Part shown: one piece after another, positions 1 through 7,903 of the stretch
Numbering within the stretch: the first letter of the stretch is position 1
How the letters are laid out: every line of letters begins with the position of its first letter
NCBI GenBank assembly: GCA_937885465.1
Contig: CAKZZM010000122.1
Span: 1-12,553, forward strand
DNA: 12,553 bases
From: an uncultured Bacteroidales bacterium
GTDB lineage: Bacteria > Bacteroidota > Bacteroidia > Bacteroidales > Paludibacteraceae
Reading direction: 5' to 3'
Position numbers and translations under genes: made by a program
Notes under the pieces: model-generated
What the model saw: the letters and a program-made list of their open reading frames with translations, nothing else
What the model was told of the DNA's origin: nothing
Database searches by the model: none

Positions 1-19
1 ATATTCTGAATAAAACCAC

Positions 20-27
20 TAACTTTG
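20..27 (+). promoter_or_regulatory. Bacteroidota -7 promoter box for the restriction operon
   Basis: TAACTTTG matches the Bacteroidota -7 consensus TAnnTTTG. The -33 TTTG box expected about 19 nt upstream would fall just outside the window, so only half of the promoter can be seen. Transcription would start near base 34 and leave a leader of roughly 75 nt before the ATG at 112. Confidence 0.55.
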
Positions 28-36
28 CAACCGATT

Positions 37-51
37 TGAGCCAACGGCTCA
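37..51 (+). promoter_or_regulatory. Small hairpin in the leader of the helicase gene
   Basis: TGAGCC-AAC-GGCTCA forms a perfect 6-bp stem with a 3-nt loop. It lies just after the predicted transcription start and directly before the 27-bp tandem repeat, and has no T tract that would make it a normal terminator. It resembles the TGAGCCAA...TTGGCTCA palindrome at 12044-12061 in the same window. Function unknown. Confidence 0.45.
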
Positions 52-109
52 TATATATAACATCATTATACGAAATCATATATATAACATCATTACACGA
101 AATCATATA
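50..109 (+). repeat. 27-bp tandem repeat, 2.2 copies, just upstream of the start codon
   Basis: Bases 50-76 and 77-103 are adjacent copies of a 27-bp unit that starts CATATATATAACATCATTA and ends CGAAAT. They differ only at base 69 (T) versus 96 (C). A partial third copy (CATATA) follows at 104-109, and the ATG begins at 112. The repeat occupies most of the 5' untranslated leader, so a change in copy number would alter the leader length of the restriction operon. Confidence 0.9.
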
Positions 110-111
110 CC

Positions 112-3100
112 ATGAGTAGCAATAGTCATTTCTTACATAACGATGGTGAACACTCGCTCGCCAGAGTTATCTCGCTGATTCTCCCCTCGAAAGCCAAAAG
201 TATGGACTTTCTTGTGGGGTATTTTTATTTCTCCGGCATACAAGAGATTTATCGGAATATTGAGGATAAACCGATGCGTATTTTGGTCGGTATGGATATG
301 GAACACGACCTGCTCTCTCGCACCAAAGAGTTTGATTTCTTTGCACAGAATAGCAATTCATCCCGTCAGGAAAGTAAGCAGAATTTCTATAACTCGCTCA
401 TTGAACTCTTCAACAAGACAGATTATTTCGAAAGTGATGATGAGGCAGAAGCCTTTAGAATATACTATCAGAAAATCAAGGACGGCACACTTGAAATCCG
501 CAAAACCAAAGACCCTTGTCACGCCAAAATGTACATCTTTACATACAAAGACGAACTAACAGAAGACGGTGAACAGCCCGGCACAGTCATTACGGGTTCA
601 AGCAATCTGACTTACAGTGGGTTGCGTGCCAACAACGAAATCAATGTGCGCTTCCACGCCAAGCCCGAATATGATGATGCCGAAGAAATATTCAATAACC
701 TATGGGAAGATGCCATTGTCATTGTGGACAAAGACCATATCAAAGACTTTGAGGACAATGTGATTGAGCATATATGGTTCGACCGTATCCCAGCCCCCTA
801 CCTCCTTTATTTGCGCGTCCTGTATGAATATTTCCATATTGACAACACTAAACATATCGCCACTCCCAACGAGATAACGCACGGTGAGTTCAAAGATCTT
901 CGCTATCAGGAAGATGCTATCCGTTTGGCTATTGATACTATCAACCGTCATAACGGCGTGATTATTGCAGATGTTGTCGGTCTCGGTAAGTCTATCATCG
1001 GTTCGGCTGTCGCCAACAACCTGCATTTAAGAACAATTATAATCGCCCCACCCCACCTGACGGCACAATGGGATGACTATCGCACACAGTTCGGTGTTAA
1101 TGCTCGTGTATTCAGTCGTGGCAACCTTGACAAAGTACTTGATTTTTACAACACGGCACGCCGACAAGATGAGCAGTGGTTGATTATGATTGACGAAGCA
1201 CATGCCTACCGCAACGAGTTTATACGAGACTATGCTTTACTACATGAGATATGCAAGGGTAATAAGGTGATGTTGCTTACCGCCACGCCGTTCAACAACC
1301 GCCCGGCAGATATATATGCCATGATAAAACTCTTCCAAGACCCCACCAAAACAACACTTCAAACGGTTGACAATCTTGGAAGAGAGTTTACATCGCTCAT
1401 CTATACCTACAAAAAGATAGGAAAACAGCAACGCGAGAAAACCATTTCAAAAGACGAACTCAATACGGCCATCCATAGTGTAGCCGCTGAGATACGCCGC
1501 ATCATCGGACCGCTCGTTATACGCCGCTCCCGACTTGATTTGGAGAAGATTCCTCTCTACAAAAATGATATGGTAAAACAGCACATCGAATTTGCCAAGG
1601 TGCTTCCTCCTAAATCAAAAGAGTATTACCTTGGAGATTTGGAAAACCTGTATTTATATACCTTGCAGCGTATTTCACCCAAAGAGAGCGATTTGCGCAA
1701 TCTCAGAAAAGGCGTGGAAATGGTCGCTGATGATTTATACGAATTGCCGGAGCGGGAAGACAATATACAAGATTCTTTCCAAGCGGCACGCTATCAGCCG
1801 ATAATGTATGTGCGAGCAGAGGCGGAAGAGAAACTGAAAAAACTGATTGAGGATTCAGGACTTGACTACTATTTGTACCGTGGAGCGCAATATAATGCCG
1901 CAAGTTTTATGCGTACACAACTCGTTCACCGCTTTGAGAGTTCGCAGGCGGCTTTTCGCATCTCGCTCAACAATATGCTTTACTATTGCAAGAATGTACT
2001 GCGATGGATTCAGCAGCGCAATACCGTACCTGTTTTCAAAAAAGGACAACTGCCCGATGTGGACGAAATGTACGACTCCACCAACGACCAAATAGAACAG
2101 ATATGGAATGAAACTGTTGAAAGTCAAATCGAAGCACTCAAAGCAAAAGGACTCTTGGAAATACCTGTTGATTATCTGAAAGACGAGTTCCTGTGCGACT
2201 TGCAATCGGACATCAATCTGCTCAGCGACCTCAAACAACAATGGGAGACTGTTCCTATCGACAATGACCCCAAGTTGAGAGCATTTGTGGATATTCTTAC
2301 CGACCAATTGGAACATGACCCCAAGCGAAAGATAGTGGTTTTCTCACAATTTGCTGACACAGTGGATTATCTCGGAGAAAAACTCCGACAAGCAGGACTG
2401 CCCGTACTTGCATATACTTCCAAACAAGCAACCAACAAAAAGAAAGAGATCATCAAGGCGAATTTCGATGCCGGTTATCCCGAACATAAACAAGCGGACA
2501 CCTATCAGATTTTAGTTGCCACCGATGCTATCTCCGAAGGATATAACCTACACCGTGCAGGCACTATCTTCAATTATGACATACCCTACAACCCCACACG
2601 CATCATTCAGCGTGTCGGGCGTATCAACCGTATTAACAAGAAAGTGTTTGACAAACTCTTTATCTATAATTATTTCCCGACTTCCATAGGAGAAACAGAA
2701 ACACGCACCAAAGAAATAACCACCCTGAAAATGTCGATGATTCATGCCATTATGGGCGAGGACACACAATATCTTACAGATGATGAGGAACTCAAGAATT
2801 TCTTTGTGGAGCAGTTTAACGAACTTATGGCTGCCGAAGAAAGTGAATCTTGGGACACGCCCTATCGGGCTTTGTTGCACGAACTGGAAGATTCCGAACA
2901 GATGCGTCAGGCTTTGTCTATTCCATTACGCAGCAAGATACGCCGACTGACTACTGAAAAAGAAAGCGGTATCATTGCTTTTGCTAAAAAGGGAAATGAT
3001 TATGTCTTCAAATTTGCCCCTGTAGGAGCCGCAGGCGGCTCGTCTGCGATAACCGACCTCTCAGCGGAGAAAGGACTTGAAATCCTTGCAGCAGAAACGG

Positions 3101-3498
3101 AGGAACAGGGATATAAGTTATCCTCTACCTTTACTCCTCGATTCACCGAATTGAAAGACACTTTGTTCACACACGAATCGGAGAGCGAAAAAGACAAGAC
3201 GAAACGCGATGCTTTGGACAAGGTACGCCTAATCATTCAAACCGGTGTCTGCGACCGTGACTACCTGCAAGACCTAAAAACATGTATTATGCACGATAGT
3301 CTTTCCGGCTATTCACTGCGCGCTATCAACCGCCTCAAACCCAATGAGTTCGCAACTCTGCCAAGTATCATCAGTTATGCGTATATACGCAATGCACTCC
3401 GGGCATACGATAATATCTCGCTCGGTGCTGAAACGCTTATCATTGCAGAGGAATTGCAGAATATCAATACCAACCCGCAAACAGAAATTGAATTATGA
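112..3498 (+). CDS. PLD-nuclease/SNF2-type helicase, restriction subunit
   Basis: An 1128-aa fusion predicted to translocate on and cut DNA, acting as the restriction partner of the methyltransferase downstream. Residues ~1-210 look like a PLD nuclease domain of the BfiI/NgoFVII kind: H137-x-K139, then GSSN at 162-165 and E176. The classical HKD aspartate position after the lysine is Thr, as expected for the H-K-N-E variant rather than a lipase. Residues ~260-480 are helicase domain 1: Q-motif RYQEDA (264-269), Walker A GLGKS (290-294), DEAH (361-364), LTATPF (389-394). Domain 2 has VVFSQF, VATDAISEG (802-810) and QRVGRINR (833-840). The last ~250 residues are unrecognised. The ATG follows the leader repeat, and the stop overlaps the next start as ATGA, indicating translational coupling. 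Family features are clear; the biological role is inferred from the pairing. Confidence 0.88.
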   Translation: MSSNSHFLHNDGEHSLARVISLILPSKAKSMDFLVGYFYFSGIQEIYRNIEDKPMRILVGMDMEHDLLSRTKEFDFFAQNSNSSRQESKQNFYNSLIELFNKTDYFESDDEAEAFRIYYQKIKDGTLEIRKTKDPCHAKMYIFTYKDELTEDGEQPGTVITGSSNLTYSGLRANNEINVRFHAKPEYDDAEEIFNNLWEDAIVIVDKDHIKDFEDNVIEHIWFDRIPAPYLLYLRVLYEYFHIDNTKHIATPNEITHGEFKDLRYQEDAIRLAIDTINRHNGVIIADVVGLGKSIIGSAVANNLHLRTIIIAPPHLTAQWDDYRTQFGVNARVFSRGNLDKVLDFYNTARRQDEQWLIMIDEAHAYRNEFIRDYALLHEICKGNKVMLLTATPFNNRPADIYAMIKLFQDPTKTTLQTVDNLGREFTSLIYTYKKIGKQQREKTISKDELNTAIHSVAAEIRRIIGPLVIRRSRLDLEKIPLYKNDMVKQHIEFAKVLPPKSKEYYLGDLENLYLYTLQRISPKESDLRNLRKGVEMVADDLYELPEREDNIQDSFQAARYQPIMYVRAEAEEKLKKLIEDSGLDYYLYRGAQYNAASFMRTQLVHRFESSQAAFRISLNNMLYYCKNVLRWIQQRNTVPVFKKGQLPDVDEMYDSTNDQIEQIWNETVESQIEALKAKGLLEIPVDYLKDEFLCDLQSDINLLSDLKQQWETVPIDNDPKLRAFVDILTDQLEHDPKRKIVVFSQFADTVDYLGEKLRQAGLPVLAYTSKQATNKKKEIIKANFDAGYPEHKQADTYQILVATDAISEGYNLHRAGTIFNYDIPYNPTRIIQRVGRINRINKKVFDKLFIYNYFPTSIGETETRTKEITTLKMSMIHAIMGEDTQYLTDDEELKNFFVEQFNELMAAEESESWDTPYRALLHELEDSEQMRQALSIPLRSKIRRLTTEKESGIIAFAKKGNDYVFKFAPVGAAGGSSAITDLSAEKGLEILAAETEEQGYKLSSTFTPRFTELKDTLFTHESESEKDKTKRDALDKVRLIIQTGVCDRDYLQDLKTCIMHDSLSGYSLRAINRLKPNEFATLPSIISYAYIRNALRAYDNISLGAETLIIAEELQNINTNPQTEIEL

Positions 3499-6400
3499 AT
3501 TTTGAGTTGAACAAAGCATATAATCGGGATTCCTTCGTTGAGTTCCTGTCGGATAAGTTCTTGCCGGAAGATTTTCGCCCGAAACGCAATGTGGAAGAAA
3601 TTATCCTCTCGGGTAGCCAAAACTTTGCAACGCACGCATACCGTTTGGGCGAGTGCCGTTCTTTAGAGTTGGAAGTGTTTGAAATCCACCACACATCACT
3701 CAATGATGCTCGCGTCGGGATAGCCAAAGATGCTTTCCGCATGTTGCTCAACCATAGTTATTGCAACCGTGCTTTGATTGCCTTTGTACCGGAAGGGGGT
3801 AAGCAATGGCGGTTCTCACTGATTCAAATCGAAGCCGAACTGAACGACCGCACCAATCGCATTCAACGAGGTTATAGCAACCCGCGCCGTTACTCATTCC
3901 TGCTCGGCGAAGGCGGAGTATATAACACACCAAAGAAATACCTCATCGAACTTGGAAGAGTAAGTGATTTTAACGACCTTCTAAGCCGTTTCTCCGTTGA
4001 AGCTCTTACAAAAGAATTCTATGAAAAACTATATCATTGGTATTTATGGGCAGTTGATTCAAAAACAGGTGTTACTTTCCCAAATAAAATTGAAACTGAT
4101 ACAGATGACCGTGAGAATATAAATCGTAAGATGATTCGTCTTATTACTCGTATGTTGTTTGTGTGGTTTATAAAACAAAAGCAACTTGTACCTAATAATT
4201 TGTTTGACATAGATTTCCTAAAGACCGTTCTTCGGGATTTTAATGAGAACGACAAAAATAGTGGTATCTATTACAATGCCATTCTGCAAAACCTGTTTTT
4301 TGCAACCCTAAATCAAGAAATACCCGATCGGTCATTCTCTCGCGGAGCATTTCAAGGAAAGAGTACAAGTTTTACAATCAAAAATTTGTATCGTGATTCA
4401 GAGCATCAATCATGGTTTACTTTTCCTACACAAGAAAAAGAACGAAAAGTCATGCAACTATTCAAAGATATTCCATATCTGAATGGCGGCTTGTTTGATT
4501 GTTTGGATAAATATACATTGGATGAGACTGGCGAAAGACTTGTACCCCTGACCTATTATGATGGATTTAGCAGTCGTGATAGCAAATCGCCAAACGGAAA
4601 TCTGAAGTATCGTGCCTTTATTCCTAATACCCTTTTCTTTGCTAAAGAACACGAAGAAACGATTACTTCTGAAGGTGGTCGGCAGGTGTTAAGAGTAGAG
4701 GGTTTGCTAAATATCTTTAAGCAGTATAATTTTACTGTGGAAGAGAACACCCCTAATGATACAGAGGTCTCACTTGACCCTGAACTATTAGGGCGGGTGT
4801 TTGAAAACTTACTTGCCGCATATAATCCTGAAACACAAGAATCTGCCCGTAAATCAACAGGCTCATTCTATACTCCGCGCAGCATCGTGGATTATATGGT
4901 TGATGAAGCCATCAAATCGTATCTAATTGATCAATGTCACTATGATATTACTATTGTAGATACATTATTCAACGAACATCAACCGCAAATAGAAAATAAC
5001 ACAGCACAACATATACGCCGTGACCTATTTGCAATTAAAGTACTTGACCCTGCATGTGGCTCAGGTGCTTTCCCAATGGGCTTTTTGCTCCGTTTGGTTG
5101 AGTTAATTGAAAAACTCACCCCTAAGGAACAGTTTAACAAGTATAACACCAAACTTGAAATCATCAAAAACTGCATTTATGGCATAGACATTCAACCTAT
5201 TGCTATGCTGATTTGCAAACTCCGCTTCTTCATTTCGCTCATCTGTGATAGTGACAAGGACGAAAGCAAAGAGAATTTTGGTATAATGCCGTTACCAAGT
5301 CTTGAAACGAAATTTGTGGCAGCCAACTCATTATTAAGTGCAGAGGTCAAACGCTATGATGACGATTGGACACAAGACGAACATTTGCAACAACTCAAAC
5401 AAGAACTACTTAATTTACGCATAGGAGTTATCAACATTCGCAAACATAAAGACAAATTAGGAAATCTACGTAAGGATAAACAGAAATGCGATGAAATAGA
5501 ACAATATATCATTGCTAATTCTTCACAACCTGATGAAGAAAAGATTGCCCGTATGCAAAGAGATATTGCAATATTAGAGCATCAACTTGAACTATATAAA
5601 AGTGAATGTTGGGTAGAAGAAACTGTAGCTCAAACATCGCTATTTGATACAGGCGAATCCTCGATAATCCGTAGAGATATTAACAAGGATAAACGAGAAA
5701 GTATTCTTTCACAAATAAAAACCTGCAAGGCAACTATCACTAAAGAACAGAACAAAAGCGTTCCTACAGGTTTTGAGGCAGCCGTACGCCAAGTAACTAC
5801 CGAATGGAATCCTTACGACCAAAACAGAGTAGCCAAATTCTTTGACCCGGAATGGATGTTTGGTGTCACCAATGGCTTTGATATTGTTATAGGTAACCCG
5901 CCCTATATCTCCACAAAGGGTGTTACTACCGATGATAAAAAAGCATACGAAAAGGAATTTGGTTTTTCAGACGACACTTACAACCTGTTCACATTCAAAG
6001 GACTTTCACTGACAAAACAAGGTGGTTCACTAACCTATATTATCCCGAAAACTTTTTGGACTACCCAAACCAAGCGCAATATGCGCGACTTGTTGTTATC
6101 CAAAAATATCCGTTACATCTTTGATGCGGCTAATCCCTTTGAATCGGTTATGGTTGATACTTGTATCATTCAGGTAGTAAATACACCATACAACACTAAC
6201 CAACTCATACATTTCCGTGATGGAAGTCAAGATTTGAATATGCCGATTATTTTTAAGCCAGTCCATCAATCAATGTATCTTAACACGCAAAACGCTGTAA
6301 TATTCAAACCCACAGATCTTAACTTGCGTATCTGGGAACTATATGGTGAACGAGTAAAAGCCCTATATGACAAGTGGTGGGACAAAATAAAAACTTCTAA

Positions 6401-7391
6401 AGACATAGAAAAAAACAAGGCTGAATTAGAAGCCTACCGCGCATCCTTACGTCCCGGTGATGTGGCATTGCTCGGTTGTCTTACCGAAGGCGGACAAGGG
6501 CTGGCAACCGCCAACAACGGTAAGTACATAGCCATTCGCAAGTCATCAAAGTGGGCTGACAATGTTTACACATCTCGTCCAAAGAAATTGGCTGAAGCCA
6601 TCAGTAAGCACCCTGAAATATCTATTTATATCAACGACCTGTCACCACAGCAGTTCCTTGAGCAAAGTACAGAACAAGAAATAACAGATATTTTCGACAA
6701 AATAAAAGAAGATTTCGGTCGCGACATTTTCGGACAAGGTTACATTTTCCGCCTTATTGATGATGGCGAGATTGCCAATGTAGATTCTTTAACGGAAGAC
6801 GAGAAACAAAATGGCATAGACACATCCAAGCCATATTATGTTCCTTACGACAAGGGAGATAAAGATGGTAATCGTTGGTATCTTGAAACTCCTTTTGCTA
6901 TCGCATGGTCCAAAGAAAATGTCCGTTTCTTGAAGACTAATTCAGGAAAGAAAGGCGAAGGTATGCCCGTAGTCCGCAATCCGCAGTTTTATTTTAAGGA
7001 GGGTTTTTGTTGGACGGATATTAACTCTACATTCTTGAAGGCGAGATTGAAAGATAAAGGTGTGTTTGATGTTGTTAGTATGTCGCTTTATACTCAAACC
7101 GTTTTGCCTGATTGGTACTTTGTTTGTCTGATTAACACCGACTTAATGAGTTTATATGTGGATAATTTTATCAATAACACATCGCACTTTCAGATCAATG
7201 ATGCAAGGCAAACGCCTATTATAATTCCAACAAACGAGCAACTTCAAAGCCTAAAACAGATATTCACAGATGCCCAAACTATACAAAAAGAAGTCTTTGC
7301 AAAAATAAAAACTGCTGATGTGGCAAGTTTTGAATTACAAACAATTCAAGCACGATTAGAGCAAATAGTCAGTGAGTTATATACTGTATAA
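3495..7391 (+). CDS. Eco57I/COG1002-type adenine DNA methyltransferase with specificity region
   Basis: A 1298-aa N6-adenine methyltransferase that modifies, and probably selects, the target sequence. FYTP (458-461) precedes SAM-binding motif I DPACGSGAF (518-526); the catalytic motif NPPY is at 801-804. A ~280-residue insert between them contains a coiled-coil-like stretch (~635-700), usual in this family. Residues ~1-150 show no clear PD-(D/E)xK nuclease motif, so cleavage probably depends on the PLD-helicase encoded upstream. The target-recognition region runs from about GLATANNGKYIAIRK to FQINDARQTPIIIP near the C-terminus. Its last 156 residues, from V1143 of VRFLKT, have two alternative copies on the opposite strand, and both copies can be joined in frame through short inverted repeats. 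The start overlaps the helicase stop (ATGA). The coding end overlaps the proximal silent cassette tail to tail by 15 bp. Specificity is unknown. Confidence 0.9.
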   Translation: MNFELNKAYNRDSFVEFLSDKFLPEDFRPKRNVEEIILSGSQNFATHAYRLGECRSLELEVFEIHHTSLNDARVGIAKDAFRMLLNHSYCNRALIAFVPEGGKQWRFSLIQIEAELNDRTNRIQRGYSNPRRYSFLLGEGGVYNTPKKYLIELGRVSDFNDLLSRFSVEALTKEFYEKLYHWYLWAVDSKTGVTFPNKIETDTDDRENINRKMIRLITRMLFVWFIKQKQLVPNNLFDIDFLKTVLRDFNENDKNSGIYYNAILQNLFFATLNQEIPDRSFSRGAFQGKSTSFTIKNLYRDSEHQSWFTFPTQEKERKVMQLFKDIPYLNGGLFDCLDKYTLDETGERLVPLTYYDGFSSRDSKSPNGNLKYRAFIPNTLFFAKEHEETITSEGGRQVLRVEGLLNIFKQYNFTVEENTPNDTEVSLDPELLGRVFENLLAAYNPETQESARKSTGSFYTPRSIVDYMVDEAIKSYLIDQCHYDITIVDTLFNEHQPQIENNTAQHIRRDLFAIKVLDPACGSGAFPMGFLLRLVELIEKLTPKEQFNKYNTKLEIIKNCIYGIDIQPIAMLICKLRFFISLICDSDKDESKENFGIMPLPSLETKFVAANSLLSAEVKRYDDDWTQDEHLQQLKQELLNLRIGVINIRKHKDKLGNLRKDKQKCDEIEQYIIANSSQPDEEKIARMQRDIAILEHQLELYKSECWVEETVAQTSLFDTGESSIIRRDINKDKRESILSQIKTCKATITKEQNKSVPTGFEAAVRQVTTEWNPYDQNRVAKFFDPEWMFGVTNGFDIVIGNPPYISTKGVTTDDKKAYEKEFGFSDDTYNLFTFKGLSLTKQGGSLTYIIPKTFWTTQTKRNMRDLLLSKNIRYIFDAANPFESVMVDTCIIQVVNTPYNTNQLIHFRDGSQDLNMPIIFKPVHQSMYLNTQNAVIFKPTDLNLRIWELYGERVKALYDKWWDKIKTSKDIEKNKAELEAYRASLRPGDVALLGCLTEGGQGLATANNGKYIAIRKSSKWADNVYTSRPKKLAEAISKHPEISIYINDLSPQQFLEQSTEQEITDIFDKIKEDFGRDIFGQGYIFRLIDDGEIANVDSLTEDEKQNGIDTSKPYYVPYDKGDKDGNRWYLETPFAIAWSKENVRFLKTNSGKKGEGMPVVRNPQFYFKEGFCWTDINSTFLKARLKDKGVFDVVSMSLYTQTVLPDWYFVCLINTDLMSLYVDNFINNTSHFQINDARQTPIIIPTNEQLQSLKQIFTDAQTIQKEVFAKIKTADVASFELQTIQARLEQIVSELYTV
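6921..6937 (+). repeat. Outer inversion repeat, copy 1 (inside the methyltransferase gene)
   Basis: GTCCGTTTCTTGAAGAC encodes VRFLK plus the first two bases of the next codon (residues 1143 onward). The exact reverse complement is at 9394-9410, in the same reading phase of the distal cassette. Identity stops at once on both sides, which suits a short recombination site rather than general homology. Confidence 0.8.
6999..7014 (+). repeat. Inner inversion repeat, copy 1 (inside the methyltransferase gene)
   Basis: GAGGGTTTTTGTTGGA encodes EGFCW (residues 1169-1173). The exact reverse complement is at 7748-7763, in the same phase in the proximal cassette. The distal cassette has a two-base variant of this stretch (EGLCW). 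It may be a second crossover site, or simply a conserved protein motif preserved at DNA level. Confidence 0.55.
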
Positions 7392-7747
7392 TTGATTAAC
7401 TTTCAAATCAATAATGCGCTCCACGTTTTGTAATTCCTCGGGAGTTGTATCTGGATTATTTCGCTTGATATTATAGGCTTTATCAAACAAGGAGTATATA
7501 TCTTTTAGTTCTGATTCAGTAGGAATAATTAGAGGAAGTTGCCGAATATCATTTATTTGTATATTAACAGTGCAATTTATTTGTTCCCTATAGTAGTCAA
7601 ATAATATATTACTATTTAATAAGCTAACAATATAATAGTTAGGCACCTTTTCCACTAACGAACTTAAAGACATAGACCCAACATCATTAACCGATGCAGA
7701 CTTCATTTTTACCTTTAGCAAACGCGCTAACGGGTTTAACACATTAT

Positions 7748-7763
7748 TCCAACAAAAACCCTC
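7748..7763 (-). repeat. Inner inversion repeat, copy 2 (cassette 1)
   Basis: Exact reverse complement of the 16-bp stretch at 6999-7014. It encodes EGFCW at the point from which cassette 1 aligns well with the expressed methyltransferase. A crossover here would invert about 765 bp and keep the reading frame. Confidence 0.55.
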
Positions 7764-7809
7764 GATAGGTAGGAAATAGGGGGGGGTGATGTAAAAAACA
7801 TCAAATCTC

Positions 7810-7840
7810 TTTGTATAGTGAAATAATTGTTGTAATTTTG
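7810..7840 (+). promoter_or_regulatory. Consensus Bacteroidota promoter of the fic gene
   Basis: TTTG at 7810-7813, then exactly 19 nt, then TAATTTTG at 7833-7840, match the TTTG-N19-TAnnTTTG consensus. Transcription should start near 7847, giving a leader of about 55 nt before the ATG at 7904. The promoter lies inside the upstream part of silent cassette 1, so one stretch of DNA serves both. It would travel with fic on inversion. Confidence 0.75.
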
Positions 7841-7850
7841 TGGGCGATTT

Positions 7851-7868
7851 GGTGGCTACGTAGCCACC
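7851..7868 (+). promoter_or_regulatory. 18-bp perfect palindrome at the fic transcription start
   Basis: GGTGGCTACGTAGCCACC is perfectly palindromic and sits a few bases after the predicted start point. The outer flanks ATTTGGT (7847-7853) and ACCAAAT (7886-7892) form a second, partly overlapping inverted repeat. It could be an operator, for example for the winged-helix end of the Fic protein itself. A short TTTT after it also allows an attenuator-like hairpin. Confidence 0.5.
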
Positions 7869-7903
7869 TTTTAGACTAAAAATCTACCAAATTTGGGACA
7901 ATT

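Larger units (their letters stand above)
7377..7883 (-). pseudogene. Silent methyltransferase specificity cassette 1 (proximal)
   Basis: This open frame on the minus strand encodes an alternative methyltransferase C-terminus but has no start or promoter of its own. It can be read from just after an in-frame TAG (7884-7886) to the stop at 7377-7379. The segment from EGFCW (7749-7763) onward aligns well with the expressed gene: EGFCW, then SMSL, YYIVSLLNS, IQINDIRQLPLIIPT and a final NQLYSI. Upstream of EGFCW the frame reads ...VFYITPPYFLP, longer than in the expressed copy, and includes FSLK near 7870, a possible remnant of the FLK region at the outer crossover. A GTG at 7740-7742 could start a 121-aa protein, but this would begin in mid-domain. 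Inversion at the 16-bp repeat would place it in frame after residue 1168 of the methyltransferase, giving about 1296 aa. It may be a donor cassette or a decayed remnant. Confidence 0.75.

Noticed and set aside
50..109. Tandem 27-bp units as a CRISPR array
   Set aside because: The units are directly adjacent with no spacers, and no cas genes are present.
1855..2316. Minus-strand 153-codon open frame inside the helicase gene
   Set aside because: It lies opposite clear helicase coding sequence, has no promoter or recognisable domain, and is a shadow frame.
3495..3950. PD-(D/E)xK nuclease at the methyltransferase N-terminus
   Set aside because: LELEVFEIHH is acidic, but no D...(D/E)xK pattern with the needed lysine can be seen, so a nuclease call is not supported.
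7377..7742. Cassette 1 as an independent 121-aa gene starting at GTG
   Set aside because: The homology to the methyltransferase extends upstream of the GTG (EGFCW), and the start would be in mid-domain with no promoter.
7851..7872. The fic palindrome plus TTTT as an intrinsic terminator of the methyltransferase
   Set aside because: It lies downstream of a consensus promoter at the predicted fic start point and almost 500 bp after the methyltransferase stop, and its T tract is only four bases. An operator or leader hairpin is more likely.
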